Origin: Rhodococcus_F sp040656415
Lineage (GTDB): Bacteria > Actinomycetota > Actinomycetes > Mycobacteriales > Mycobacteriaceae
Direction of reading: 5' to 3'
Length of the DNA: 64,000 bases
Assembly: GCF_040656415.1 (NCBI RefSeq)
Contig: NZ_JBFAMC010000001.1
Location: forward strand, 310,001 to 374,000
Under the pieces are notes generated by a model, which ran no database searches, had not been told where the DNA came from, and saw only the letters and a program-made list of their open reading frames with translations. A program made the translations under genes and the position numbers. Shown here one piece after another: positions 44,782 through 53,564 of this stretch (its first letter is position 1; each line of letters begins with the position of its first letter).

Positions 44782-45249
44782 CTACCTCCCGGGAGGCACG
44801 ATCAGCACCGGACGGTGGCTGTGTCGCAGGACGTGATCAGCGACACTGCTGTGCAGCAGCGACCGGAGTCCCGTCGTACCGCGGGTGCCCGTGACGATGA
44901 TGTCGACGGCGAGTTCGTCGGCGGTTTCGACGATCGCCGCCCAGACGGTGGTGGTGCATTCGACGCACCGGCCTGCGGTGCTCAGGCCTGCGGCCTCCGC
45001 GAGTTCGGTGCCTTCCGCGTTGATGACCTTGGCGTCGGCGAGTGCGACGTCTTCGGTCTCCTCGTCTGGTACCCACTCCGGCTGCATCACACCCGAGATT
45101 CCGGACATGCGTGCGGCCTGCCGAGCCATCGGCTCCCACACCGTCACCAGCACCGCGCGATTGGAGGCGATGAACCGACCTGCGTACTGCACCGCACGTT
45201 TGGCGTCAGCAGATCCGTCATACGCAATCAAGATCAAACCAGCAGGCAC
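44782..45249 (-). CDS. universal stress protein (UspA family)
   Basis: This 155-residue single-domain Usp begins LILIAYDGSADAKRAVQYAGRF and ends with the nucleotide-binding motif GTRGTTGLRSLLHSSVADHVLRHSHRPVLIV, fitting the G-2x-G-9x-G(S/T) pattern; it is likely to bind ATP. GTG at 45249 is chosen over an upstream start at 45330 because AGGAGG stands five bases before it. It may share a transcript with the isochorismate synthase gene downstream. Confidence 0.9.
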   Translation of the reverse strand: MPAGLILIAYDGSADAKRAVQYAGRFIASNRAVLVTVWEPMARQAARMSGISGVMQPEWVPDEETEDVALADAKVINAEGTELAEAAGLSTAGRCVECTTTVWAAIVETADELAVDIIVTGTRGTTGLRSLLHSSVADHVLRHSHRPVLIVPPGR

Positions 45250-45366
45250 GAGGACCTCCTGAGTACGGGTTTGTGCTACTCCCAGGTTAGCAAGACGGCA
45301 AACGGTGCTAGCTGGTTTCGGGCCTGTCACGAGGGCGTCGATGATGGGCCGGGCTACCGTCTAGTC

Positions 45367-46521
45367 ATGCGGATCAAGTATTCACTCGCGCTCACCGCGT
45401 GCGTCGGCCTGCTCGCCGGATGTTCGTCGGGTGGTGTCGACGCGGTTCCGGAAGCTGCACTCGCCGCGCCGCTCTCGCAGTCCACTGCGGCGGCTTCCGT
45501 AGCTGAGCCGGTCACGTGCGAGGAGGAGTTCTTGCAGTCGTTGTCGTTGCGGCACAAGCTTGCTCAACTGTTGACCGTCGGTGTCACCGGAACAGCGGAC
45601 GCTGTGAGGGTGGTTCGTGATGAACAGATCGGCGGCATCTTCATCGGTAGTTGGACCGACCGGTCCCTTCTTGCGAACCGCGAGGTCGCTCAGGTCGCGT
45701 CGGAGTCGCGCCTGCCGTTGATGGTGACCATCGACGAGGAGGGCGGCCGTGTCTCTCGCGCCGAATACCTTCTCGGGCCTGAGCCGTCCGCCAGACAGAC
45801 AGCGGCGACGATGACGGAGGAGCAGACCTATCAAATGGCTCTCGAACGCGGCCGGGGGCTGAAGGAGTTGGGCGTCACAGTCAATTTCGCCCCCGACGTC
45901 GATGTGAGCAGCCAACCCGACAACAGCGTCATCGGCGACCGCTCGTACTCCGACGACCCTGACGTCGTCACCCGCTATGCCGGTGCCTATGCCCGCGGAA
46001 TGCGGGACGCCGGAATTCTGCCCGTAATCAAACATTTTCCCGGCCACGGGTCTGCGTCTGGCGACTCGCACACCGGCGCCGTCACCACCCCGCCGCTCGA
46101 CGAGTTGCGTACGAAGGATCTCATTCCCTTCCGCGACCTCGGTCCAACGGGTGTCGGCGTGATGCTCGGCCACCTCGAAGTTCCTGGGCTGACGGCTCCG
46201 GGCATTCCCGCGAGCATCAGCCCCGACGCGGTGGCCCTGCTACGCGATGGCAGCGGATACGGTGCGGCGCCGTTTACCGGACCTATCTTTACCGATGATC
46301 TGAGCGGAATGAAGGCGATCAGCGACCGCTATGACATAGCCGAGGCCGTTGAGATCGCGTTGGAATCGGGTGTGGACGTCGCACTGTGGCTCACTAACGA
46401 CGACGTTCCGCGGGTGCTCGACCATCTCGAAAGTGTTGTGGAATCGGGCAAGTTGCCTCAACAGCGCATTGACGATGCGGTTCTGACGGTTGCACGTGCC
46501 AAGGGGGCGCTCGGCTGCTAG
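45367..46521 (+). CDS. lpqI: LpqI-like GH3 beta-N-acetylglucosaminidase lipoprotein
   Basis: This 384-residue lipoprotein has a lipobox, LAGC, with acylated Cys19. Its GH3 domain (residues 50-384) has the NagZ-type catalytic loop KHFPGHGSASGDSH at Lys222-His223 onward, and nucleophile Asp310 or Asp311 in FTDDLSGMKA. GH3 enzymes of this kind release N-acetylglucosamine from muropeptides during peptidoglycan recycling. The ATG at 45367 is preceded by only a weak site. The upstream open frame back to 43891 is antisense to isochorismate synthase and Usp. Its position between aftD and the TetR gene matches mycobacterial lpqI. Confidence 0.93.
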   Translation: MRIKYSLALTACVGLLAGCSSGGVDAVPEAALAAPLSQSTAAASVAEPVTCEEEFLQSLSLRHKLAQLLTVGVTGTADAVRVVRDEQIGGIFIGSWTDRSLLANREVAQVASESRLPLMVTIDEEGGRVSRAEYLLGPEPSARQTAATMTEEQTYQMALERGRGLKELGVTVNFAPDVDVSSQPDNSVIGDRSYSDDPDVVTRYAGAYARGMRDAGILPVIKHFPGHGSASGDSHTGAVTTPPLDELRTKDLIPFRDLGPTGVGVMLGHLEVPGLTAPGIPASISPDAVALLRDGSGYGAAPFTGPIFTDDLSGMKAISDRYDIAEAVEIALESGVDVALWLTNDDVPRVLDHLESVVESGKLPQQRIDDAVLTVARAKGALGC

Positions 46522-46614
46522 TGCCGATGCAATTGCAGCCAAAGGAGAACAAGCGGCTGCGGAACAATTAGCGCGATTCGGTGACGCCGTGTCGTCCGTC
46601 GATCGAACCCATCT

Positions 46615-46632
46615 TCTTACCTTCAAGTAAGA
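46615..46632. promoter_or_regulatory. operator palindrome before the tetR gene (site 1 of 3)
   Basis: TCTTAC-N6-GTAAGA, with core CTTACCTTCAAGTAAG (46616-46631), ends 28 bp before the ATG of the TetR gene at 46661. The same TTAC-N6-GTAA core recurs at 49606-49621 and 55596-55609. Confidence 0.7.
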
Positions 46633-46660
46633 TTGCGGATCGACAATCGATGGAGGACGT

Positions 46661-47260
46661 ATGGCTGACGGCACCAAGCGACTGCCCCGCGCAGTGCGTG
46701 AGCAGCAGATGCTGGATGCGGCTGTTGACGTCTTTTCCGAGAGAGGATTTCACGAGACGTCGATGGACGCGATCGCGGCCAGGGCAAAGATCTCGAAACC
46801 GATGCTGTACCTGTACTACGGCTCCAAGGACGAACTGTTTGCCGCCTGCATTCGGCGGGAGGGCCTTCGTTTCGTCGAGGCGCTCGCGCCGGCGGGGGAT
46901 CCCAGTTTGGCTCCGCGGGAACAGTTGCGCTGCGCACTGGAGGGATTCCTCGGATTCGTGAGTGCGCACCGCAAGTCGTGGATGGTTCTGTACCGCCAGG
47001 CCATGGGACAACAGGCATTCGTCGGCTCGGTGAAATCGAGTCGAGACCGGCTGATCGAGTTGACTGCGCGCCTGCTCGAATCGAGTACGCGGGACCCGGA
47101 CACGGGCCAGGATTTCGAGTTGATCGCCATCGCTCTCGTCGGCGCGGGTGAGGCCGTGGCCGACCGTGTAGCGGGTGGCGAGATCGAGGTCGCAACGGCG
47201 GCGGATCTGCTCGAGTCTCTTGCGTGGCGCGGCCTCGCAGGAAAGAAGAAGTCCGAGTGA
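46661..47260 (+). CDS. TetR-family regulator of the adjacent fatty-acid genes (Rv0238 position)
   Basis: This 199-residue TetR protein has its DNA-binding domain at residues 9-58 (REQQMLDAAVDVFSERGFHE, then TSMDAIAARAKISKPMLYLYYGSKDELF). Its ligand half could hold an acyl-CoA. A palindrome directly upstream, shared with the fabG4-fadA2 gap and the fadE5 promoter, suggests it represses itself and those genes. The C-terminus is SLAWRGLAGKKKSE. Its stop codon lies in the left arm of the terminator hairpin. Confidence 0.9.
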   Translation: MADGTKRLPRAVREQQMLDAAVDVFSERGFHETSMDAIAARAKISKPMLYLYYGSKDELFAACIRREGLRFVEALAPAGDPSLAPREQLRCALEGFLGFVSAHRKSWMVLYRQAMGQQAFVGSVKSSRDRLIELTARLLESSTRDPDTGQDFELIAIALVGAGEAVADRVAGGEIEVATAADLLESLAWRGLAGKKKSE

Positions 47261-47308
47261 ATGTACCTTTCAGACGCATTTGCGGCGCCGAAAGGTACAT
47301 TCACTCGG
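47253..47308. terminator. bidirectional terminator between tetR and htdX
   Basis: A perfect 19-bp stem (47253-47271 with 47290-47308) closes an 18-base loop. The left arm contains the last codons and the TGA of tetR (47258-47260), and the right arm ends 6 bp before the htdX stop, so it serves both converging transcripts. Confidence 0.8.
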
Positions 47309-47314
47309 AATCAA

Positions 47315-48178
47315 TTACCGCAGCGTCGCGGTGAGGTGGGGGTAGCCCTTCGTCGGGTGCTTGATCGACAGATCCCAGCCGTCGTCGGACTGCTCGGCGT
47401 ACACGTTGAGAGTGGCCGGTAACAGAATCGGCTTGCCGAAGCGGACGCTGTAGGTGACCGCATCCGGAATCCGCCCCTCCACCGAGCCGAGAACGGCAGC
47501 CGCGCTCCACATACCGTGCGCGATGGTCTTCGGGAATCCGAAAGCCTTGGCGCCCAATGACGACACGTGAATCGGGTTGCGATCACCCGACACCGCGGCG
47601 TACCTGCTGATCGTCTTCTGATCGACCCGAAGCGTTCGCAGTGGGTTCTGCGGTTCCGGTTTCGAGGTGGGCTCGGGACCGGGCTGCCCGGACAGCGATG
47701 TCTTCTGCTGACGCAACAGCGTGGATGTCTGCTCCCACACGAGTTCGCGCCCGACCCTGATCTCGCTGATCACATCGATCAGCAGGCCCTTGCGGTGCTC
47801 GCGTAGATTCGCCGCGCGCACCGACACATCGAGTGGTTCGCTCACCGAGATGGGCCGGAACTGCTTGATGACGTTCTCCGCGTGAACAGATCCGATGGCG
47901 GGGAAGGGAAATCCTTCCGACACCATCAACTTCATCATGATCGGGAACACCAGGGTGAACGGGTATGTCACCGGAAGGGTGTCTCCGAAGCGCAGGCCGG
48001 TCACCCGGTCGTACGCAGCCAGGTTGTCCGCGTCGACGCGCATCCCGTTCAGAACGAGCGTGGTGTCCGGTGCGTCCTGCCCACTGGCCCCGATCAGCGG
48101 CATTGCACTGGCGACTGCACGAGCGTAGATGTCGAGCGTCCTCGGCTTCTCGGTGAGTTGCACGACCTTGCCCACCAT
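47315..48178 (-). CDS. htdX: (R)-specific 3-hydroxyacyl dehydratase/hydratase HtdX (MaoC type)
   Basis: This 287-residue double hot-dog protein interconverts (R)-3-hydroxyacyl and trans-2-enoyl thioesters. The catalytic half carries the hydratase-2 motif YAAVSGDRNPIHVSSLGAKAFGF, with Asp and His of D-x4-H, then KTIAHGMW near residue 225. The N-terminal half has TYPFTLVFPIMMKLM and FRPISVSEPLDVSV, as in the Rv0241c/Rv3389c type. ATG at 48178 shares its first base with the fabG4 stop; a GTG three bases up is an alternative. It is translationally coupled to fabG4. Confidence 0.92.
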   Translation of the reverse strand: MVGKVVQLTEKPRTLDIYARAVASAMPLIGASGQDAPDTTLVLNGMRVDADNLAAYDRVTGLRFGDTLPVTYPFTLVFPIMMKLMVSEGFPFPAIGSVHAENVIKQFRPISVSEPLDVSVRAANLREHRKGLLIDVISEIRVGRELVWEQTSTLLRQQKTSLSGQPGPEPTSKPEPQNPLRTLRVDQKTISRYAAVSGDRNPIHVSSLGAKAFGFPKTIAHGMWSAAAVLGSVEGRIPDAVTYSVRFGKPILLPATLNVYAEQSDDGWDLSIKHPTKGYPHLTATLR

Positions 48179-49524
48179 CACGCGCCCAGCAGGCTCTGGC
48201 CGCAGACCCGGACGACCTGCCCGGTTACGGCGTTGGATGCGGGACTTGCGAAGTAGGCCACGGTTTCCGCGACGTCGACGGTTTGACCACCCTGCAACAG
48301 GGAACTCATACGGCGTCCGGCCTCGCGCGTGGCGAATGGAACCGCCGCAGTCATTGCCGTCTCGATGAAGCCCGGTGCGACAGCGTTGATGGTGATCTTC
48401 TTCTTCGCCAATACCGGCGCACTCGCCTCAACCAAGCCGATGACGCCGGCCTTCGAGGTGGCGTAGTTGGTCTGGCCACGGTTGCCTGCGATACCGGCGA
48501 TGGAGGAGACGTCGACCACTCGGCCACCGGCCTTCAGGGCATTCTTGGCGACGAGCGTATCGGTGATCTGTTGCGGTGCAAGCAGATTGACTCCGATCAC
48601 CATGTTCCAGCGGCCCTCGTCCATGTTGGCGAGCGTCTTGTCGCGGGTGATACCCGCGTTGTGGACGATGATGTCCGCGCCGCCGTGTCGCTCGAGGACG
48701 AACTCGGCCAATTTGTCGGCCGCGTCGTCCGCAGTGACATCGAGCGCGAAGGACGTGCCGCCAACCTTGTTCGCCGTCTCGGACAAGGCATCTCCAGCGG
48801 CCGGGATGTCTGCGCAGATCACATGGGCGCCGTCACGGGACAGGACCTCGGCGATCGTGGCGCCGATCCCGCGGGCCGCGCCCGTCACGATGGCGACCTT
48901 GTCGGCGAGGGGCTTGTCCCAGTCGGCGGGTGCGACGGAGTCTTCTTTGCCGACCCGGACGACCTGGCCGCTGACGAACGCGGACTTGGCCGAAAGAAGG
49001 AAGCGGAGGGTCGATTCGAGGCCTGAGAGTCCGGTGGAGGCCTTCGGTGAGACGTAGACGAGCGTAGCCGTGGCTCCGCGCTTGACCTCCTTGCCGACGC
49101 TGCGCGTGAAGCCTTCGAGTGCGCGCTGGGCGACGTGTTCGTCGACACCGGACGTTTCTTCCGGGGTAGTGCCGATCACGAGGACTCGTGCGCATGGTGC
49201 GAGGTTGCGGATGACGGGCTGAAAGAACTCGAACATCTGCTCGAGTTCGGTGACCGAACCGATGCCGGTTGCGTCGAATACGAGACCGCCGTACTGGTGG
49301 TCACCTGTGCTTGCCGAAGGGTAGTCGGACAGCAGTTGACGCAGCGGTTCGGCGATACGGCCCTTTCCACCGATCAGGAGCGGACCGGGAAGCGCCGGTT
49401 CGCCGTGCTTGTATCGCCGAAGGTTCTCGGGGCGCGGCAGTCCCGCCTTCGTGGCGATGAATGCCCCAGGCGCCGATGAGAGGAATTGAGAATAGATGTC
49501 GGGAGCTCCCTTGCTGGCTGCCAC
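48178..49524 (-). CDS. fabG4: FabG4-type high-molecular-weight 3-oxoacyl reductase
   Basis: This 448-residue protein is twice the size of ordinary FabG. The N-terminal about 195 residues form a flavodoxin-like domain lacking the catalytic residues. The C-terminal short-chain dehydrogenase domain has the cofactor loop VTGAARGIGATIAE near residue 215 and active-site Tyr354 and Lys358 (NYATSKAGVIGL), with Ser in VDVSSIAG. In mycobacteria FabG4 is NADH-dependent and acts on 3-oxoacyl-CoAs, and it is coupled with HtdX for long-chain reduction. A palindrome lies 82 bp upstream, between it and divergent fadA2. Confidence 0.95.
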   Translation of the reverse strand: MAASKGAPDIYSQFLSSAPGAFIATKAGLPRPENLRRYKHGEPALPGPLLIGGKGRIAEPLRQLLSDYPSASTGDHQYGGLVFDATGIGSVTELEQMFEFFQPVIRNLAPCARVLVIGTTPEETSGVDEHVAQRALEGFTRSVGKEVKRGATATLVYVSPKASTGLSGLESTLRFLLSAKSAFVSGQVVRVGKEDSVAPADWDKPLADKVAIVTGAARGIGATIAEVLSRDGAHVICADIPAAGDALSETANKVGGTSFALDVTADDAADKLAEFVLERHGGADIIVHNAGITRDKTLANMDEGRWNMVIGVNLLAPQQITDTLVAKNALKAGGRVVDVSSIAGIAGNRGQTNYATSKAGVIGLVEASAPVLAKKKITINAVAPGFIETAMTAAVPFATREAGRRMSSLLQGGQTVDVAETVAYFASPASNAVTGQVVRVCGQSLLGA

Positions 49525-49605
49525 TGTCCTACCTTCTGTCTCGTTCGTCTGTCGTCATTGTGGTCAGTCACCGGGCATCGAATGCGGTGCGGTGTCGACA
49601 AGAAA

Positions 49606-49621
49606 CTTACTCCTGAGTAAG
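49606..49621. promoter_or_regulatory. operator palindrome in the fabG4-fadA2 divergent promoter (site 2 of 3)
   Basis: CTTACTCCTGAGTAAG is a perfect palindrome with arms CTTACTC and GAGTAAG. It lies 45 bp before fadA2 and 81 bp before fabG4, so one bound dimer could control both transcripts. It shares the TTAC-N6-GTAA core with the sites at 46615 and 55596. Confidence 0.75.
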
Positions 49622-49666
49622 AATAGTAGCCAACAGGTAATCACACCAGATCCTTGGAGACGTTCA

Positions 49667-51001
49667 GTGACCAGCAAAGCTCGCACCAACTCGAAGTCCG
49701 CAGCGGCGGCGAAGCCACGCGGAAAGCAGCAGCGTCCCGTCGCCATCGTCGGCGGGAATCGAATTCCCTTCGCCCGCTCTGACAAGGCGTACGCGCATGC
49801 GTCCAACCAGGACATGTTCACAGCCACCCTCGACGGTCTGGTCAGCCGTTTCAACCTGCAGGGAGAAAAGCTCGGCGTCGTCGTCGGCGGCGCAGTCCTC
49901 AAGCACAGTCGTGACTTCAACCTGATGCGCGAATCCGTTCTCGGCAGCGCTCTGAGCCCCTACACCCAGGCTTTCGATCTACAGCAGGCTTGCGGCACGG
50001 GACTGCAGTCGATCGTTGCAGTCGGTGACGCCATCGCGGCAGGGCGGATCGATTCCGGAGTGGGCGGAGGCGTCGACACCACATCCGATGCACCGATCGG
50101 CGTGAACGACGAACTTCGCGAGTTCCTGTTGTCGCTCAACCGCGCGAAGACCACCAGCGACCGCATCAAACTCCTCGGCAACGTCCGCCCGTCCATGCTC
50201 GGCGTCGAGATCCCACGCAACGGCGAGCCCCGCACAGGCCTGTCCATGGGTGAGCACGCAGCCATCACGGCCAAAGAGTTCGGTATTCGCCGCGAGGACC
50301 AGGACGAATTGGCTGCAGCCAGCCACAAGAACATGGCCGCCGCCTACGACCGCGGATTCTTCGACGATCTGGTGACCCCGTTCCTAGGCCTCACCCGCGA
50401 CGACAACCTGCGCCCTGGTTCGACAGTCGAGAAACTGTCGACACTGAAGCCGGTCTTCGGGGTGAAGGCAGGCGACGCGACGATGACCGCGGGCAACTCG
50501 ACTCCGCTCACAGACGGCGCGTCTGCGGTCCTGTTGTCCAGCGATGAGTGGGCGGCGGAGCGCAAACTGCCGGTGCTCGCCCATCTCGTCGACTCCGAGA
50601 CCGCAGCCGTCGACTACATTCACGGCAAGGACGGGCTCCTGATGGCGCCGACATATGCCATCCCGAGTCTGCTGGCCCGCAACGGCCTCACACTGCAGGA
50701 CTTCGACTTCTACGAGATCCACGAGGCTTTCGCATCTGTCGTGCTGGCGACGCTCCAGGCCTTCGAATCGGAGGAGTACTGCAAGGAACGGCTCGGTCTC
50801 GACGGGGCACTCGGTTCCATCGACCGAAGCAAGCTGAACGTCAACGGGTCGTCATTGGCGGCAGGGCACCCATTTGCCGCTACCGGCGGGCGCATAGTCG
50901 CATCGCTGGCCAAGGCGCTCGCCGAAAAGGGATCGGGACGTGGCCTGATCTCGATCTGCGCGGCCGGGGGCCAAGGTGTGACGGCAATCATAGAGGCCTG
51001 A
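49667..51001 (+). CDS. fadA2: acetyl-CoA acyltransferase / 3-ketoacyl-CoA thiolase FadA2
   Basis: This 444-residue thiolase cleaves 3-ketoacyl-CoA to acetyl-CoA and a shortened acyl-CoA, or runs in reverse. The nucleophile is Cys109 (LQQACGTGLQS). The C-terminal blocks NVNGSSLAAGHPFAATGGR and ISICAAGGQG supply His and the second Cys. The first about 25 residues (SKARTNSKSAAAAKPRGKQQ-like) are a basic extension. The start is GTG at 49667 with GGAG seven bases upstream; the upstream open frame covers the divergent promoter. It corresponds to Rv0243 in mycobacterial order. Confidence 0.95.
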   Translation: MTSKARTNSKSAAAAKPRGKQQRPVAIVGGNRIPFARSDKAYAHASNQDMFTATLDGLVSRFNLQGEKLGVVVGGAVLKHSRDFNLMRESVLGSALSPYTQAFDLQQACGTGLQSIVAVGDAIAAGRIDSGVGGGVDTTSDAPIGVNDELREFLLSLNRAKTTSDRIKLLGNVRPSMLGVEIPRNGEPRTGLSMGEHAAITAKEFGIRREDQDELAAASHKNMAAAYDRGFFDDLVTPFLGLTRDDNLRPGSTVEKLSTLKPVFGVKAGDATMTAGNSTPLTDGASAVLLSSDEWAAERKLPVLAHLVDSETAAVDYIHGKDGLLMAPTYAIPSLLARNGLTLQDFDFYEIHEAFASVVLATLQAFESEEYCKERLGLDGALGSIDRSKLNVNGSSLAAGHPFAATGGRIVASLAKALAEKGSGRGLISICAAGGQGVTAIIEA

Positions 51002-51341
51002 ACCAACCGGTCTTTCCGGTAGCTGGCAGAACCAACAGGCCGCTCTGTTCGCTGGGTGAACGGGCATCCGGCGGCGGCTAGTTCGTTGGATCTCCAGGAT
51101 AATTTCTACAACGGGTGTAACGCTGGGGGATAGCTGGCGATACCCCTATGAGCCCCGAACTGCTGCCTGACCCCCGACCTGGCAGCAGCGCGGGGCTCTT
51201 TCCGTGTCCGGCGACGGTAGTCTGTCGGAGGGTCGCGGGGTCTGAACCGGACGTCGCTCGAATCGGATCGCGCCTGAAATGCAACGAGCACCAAAGGCAA
51301 GCCGAGGCCCGCACGAAGGATGATTCGGTGAGAGGGCCAGG
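51002..51341. other. 340-bp region between fadA2 and vanW-like genes
   Basis: The stretch contains a long hairpin (51151-51202) and several C- and G-runs. It holds one small open frame (51148-51345, 65 codons) that ends by GTGA overlap with the next gene but has no convincing ribosome site or protein character and runs through the hairpin. No promoter is clear. The region could be the fadA2 terminator followed by the leader of the VanW-family gene. Confidence 0.6.
51151..51202 (+). terminator. hairpin after fadA2, terminator or leader element
   Basis: AGCCCCG and CTGCTGCC arms, split by a 2-base internal loop, pair with GGCAGCAG and CGGGGCT (51151-51197) around a 13-base loop that contains CCCCC. 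CTTT follows. It lies 150 bp after the fadA2 stop and 140 bp before the next start, so it could end fadA2 transcripts or act in the leader of the VanW-family gene. Confidence 0.5.
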
Positions 51342-53564
51342 GTGAGCGACGAAGACGGCAAGACAGGGAGTTCTGCACCTGAGGGGGAGCCGCCCGAGCC
51401 GAACTCCGATGAAGCCCCCACCACGCAGTTGAATTTGGGTGACCTGGGCAAGCGCCTCGACGGAGTGCACCCCGTATCGCCGGATTCGGAATCCCCGGCG
51501 TCGGCAGGGCCGGAGGCCGACGACGAGGCCACGCAAGTGATCCCTGTGGTCGCTGCGGACCCGTTCAACGAGCAGACGCAAGCGTACGCAGAGGTGGTCC
51601 CGGAGCCGACCACATCGGCTCTCGTCACGGAGCCGACTACGTCGGCTGCGAGCGACAATCCCCAGATCCCGCCGGCTACACCCACTCCAGGGTCCGCCGC
51701 CAGCTCAATGCGCCCGCCCTGGGTGAAGATCGCCGCGATCGCGGGAGGAATCGTCGCGGTGATCGTCGTGGCCTACGTGACGGATCTCATGCTGTCTTCC
51801 GGCAAGATTCCTCGTGGGGTGACCGTTGCCGGCGTCGACGTAGGTGGTTCGACCCGCGAGGCGGCCGCCGTCATGCTGGAGGATCAAATCGGGCCGCGCG
51901 TGAACAGGCCGGTGGCGGTGCAGGCCGGGGACGTGTCGGCAGAAGTAGTGCCTGCCGCCGCAGGTCTAGGCGTCGATTGGGACTCCACGCTGGACCGGGC
52001 CCATTCGCAGCCCCTCAACCCGTTCACCCGACTCGCATCGTTCTTCACCACCGACGAGATCGGCGTGGTGTCGACCAGAGACGACGAAGCGCTGGCTGCG
52101 GCCATCGACGGCCTACGCGGACAGACCGACCGCGAGCCTCGTGAGGGAACCATCGTGTTCGAGGACGCCACGCCCGTGCCAGTCGATCCGTTGCCGGGGC
52201 AGACCCTCGACAGTGAAGGCGCGGCGGCGGCGTTGACACGAGAATGGGCATTCGGTCGGACGGTCGAACTGCCCGTCGATGTGCTGCCCGTGGCGGTGAC
52301 CGAGGAGGGCGTCTCGACGGCTTTGCAGGAGATCGCTACGCCCGCGGTTTCCACGGACTTGGTGGTCGACGGACGTGACGACGAAACCGCGACCGTGCCG
52401 CGTGAGCAGATTGGCGCCATCCTCGGATTCGAACCGGACGGAAACGGCGGTCTGAAGCCCACGTACGACATCGAGGCCGCCACCGACATCTTGGCGCCTC
52501 AGCTGAAATCGACAGAGGTCGAGCCCGAAGATGCGACGATCACGCTCAGTGGGGGATCGCCAACAGTCGTTCCGGCCGTCGTCGGTGACCTCGTGCAATG
52601 GCCCGAGACTCTGGAAGGACTCCCAGAGTTGTTGCGCGGCGACGGTTCTCACACAACCGATGCCGTCTACGGCGAAGTCGAGCCTGACCTGACGACCGAA
52701 GATGCGCAGGCGCTCGGGGTCGAGGAAGTGGTCAGCGAGTTCACCACCAGTGGGTTCTCTGCGGCGTCCGGCACCAACATCAGACTTGCGGCCGCCCAGA
52801 TCAACGGCGCGTTGGTTCTACCCGGCGAGACGTTCTCGATGAACGGGTACACCGGTCCGCGTGGCAGAGCTCAGGGATATGTGGAGTCGGGAATCATCAA
52901 CCACGGCCGCCCGGATACCGCGGTGGGCGGCGGGGTGAGCCAGGTGGCGACGACTTTGTACAACGCCGCGTACTTCGCCGGTATGGAGGACGTCGAGCAC
53001 ACCGAGCACTCGTACTACATCTCGCGGTACCCGGAGGCCCGTGAGGCCACCGTCTTCGAAGGGGCCATCGACCTCAAGTTCCGGAACCCCTTCGACACCG
53101 GTGTCCTGATCGAGGCGATCGGTGGAAGTTCGGAGCTGACCGTCAGGATGTGGGGAACCAAGACGGTCGACGTCGAGTCCATCACCGGCAATCGAACGAG
53201 GCCGACCCAACCGGACACGATCACCCTGCCTGCCGGTGACAGTTGTATCCCCTCCAGTGGAGCGCCGGGATTCACCACCAGTGACACTCGTGTGATCTCC
53301 GATCACGCCACGGGACGGGAGATCTCTCGCACCACGAGGACTGTGCGCTACGACCCCGTCCCGGTCGTCAAGTGTGAAGAACCGGCCCGTGCGTCCGAGT
53401 CCGCAGTGCGCTCTCCTGCCGCGTTGGCCAGGCCTGCCGATCAGACTCCTGCCTCTACGCGTGCCCCGTCCACCTCGGCCGGTAACTCCGAGACCACCAA
53501 AGTCGAGCAGGCCACGAAGACGACTACCCCCAAGCCGACCTCGGAACCGTCCGACGACGAGTAG
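51342..53564 (+). CDS. VanW-family membrane-anchored protein
   Basis: This 740-residue protein has an acidic, disordered cytoplasmic N-terminus (1-125), one membrane helix (about 128-150) and a long extracytoplasmic region. The latter has two YoaR-like peptidoglycan-binding segments (about 155-300 and 330-450), then the VanW domain near 470-600 (GTNIRLAAAQINGALVLPGE, then GGGVSQVATTLYNAAYFAGM). A G5-like part and a Ser/Thr/Pro tail close it. VanW proteins are widespread in Gram-positive walls; their role is not settled. The GTG at 51342 is preceded by a weak AGGG. Confidence 0.88.
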   Translation: MSDEDGKTGSSAPEGEPPEPNSDEAPTTQLNLGDLGKRLDGVHPVSPDSESPASAGPEADDEATQVIPVVAADPFNEQTQAYAEVVPEPTTSALVTEPTTSAASDNPQIPPATPTPGSAASSMRPPWVKIAAIAGGIVAVIVVAYVTDLMLSSGKIPRGVTVAGVDVGGSTREAAAVMLEDQIGPRVNRPVAVQAGDVSAEVVPAAAGLGVDWDSTLDRAHSQPLNPFTRLASFFTTDEIGVVSTRDDEALAAAIDGLRGQTDREPREGTIVFEDATPVPVDPLPGQTLDSEGAAAALTREWAFGRTVELPVDVLPVAVTEEGVSTALQEIATPAVSTDLVVDGRDDETATVPREQIGAILGFEPDGNGGLKPTYDIEAATDILAPQLKSTEVEPEDATITLSGGSPTVVPAVVGDLVQWPETLEGLPELLRGDGSHTTDAVYGEVEPDLTTEDAQALGVEEVVSEFTTSGFSAASGTNIRLAAAQINGALVLPGETFSMNGYTGPRGRAQGYVESGIINHGRPDTAVGGGVSQVATTLYNAAYFAGMEDVEHTEHSYYISRYPEAREATVFEGAIDLKFRNPFDTGVLIEAIGGSSELTVRMWGTKTVDVESITGNRTRPTQPDTITLPAGDSCIPSSGAPGFTTSDTRVISDHATGREISRTTRTVRYDPVPVVKCEEPARASESAVRSPAALARPADQTPASTRAPSTSAGNSETTKVEQATKTTTPKPTSEPSDDE

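Noticed and set aside
43891..45366. Upstream extension of the lpqI frame to 876 residues
   Set aside because: The extension runs antisense through isochorismate synthase and the Usp gene. The true start at 45367 gives a perfect lipoprotein signal.
51080..51202. Riboswitch or 6C-type RNA in the fadA2-vanW gap
   Set aside because: C-runs and a hairpin are present, but the layout does not match any RNA family consensus I can recall.
51148..51345. 65-codon frame with GTGA overlap to the VanW-family gene
   Set aside because: There is no ribosome site, the composition is poor and it lies across a strong hairpin; kept only as a point in the leader finding.
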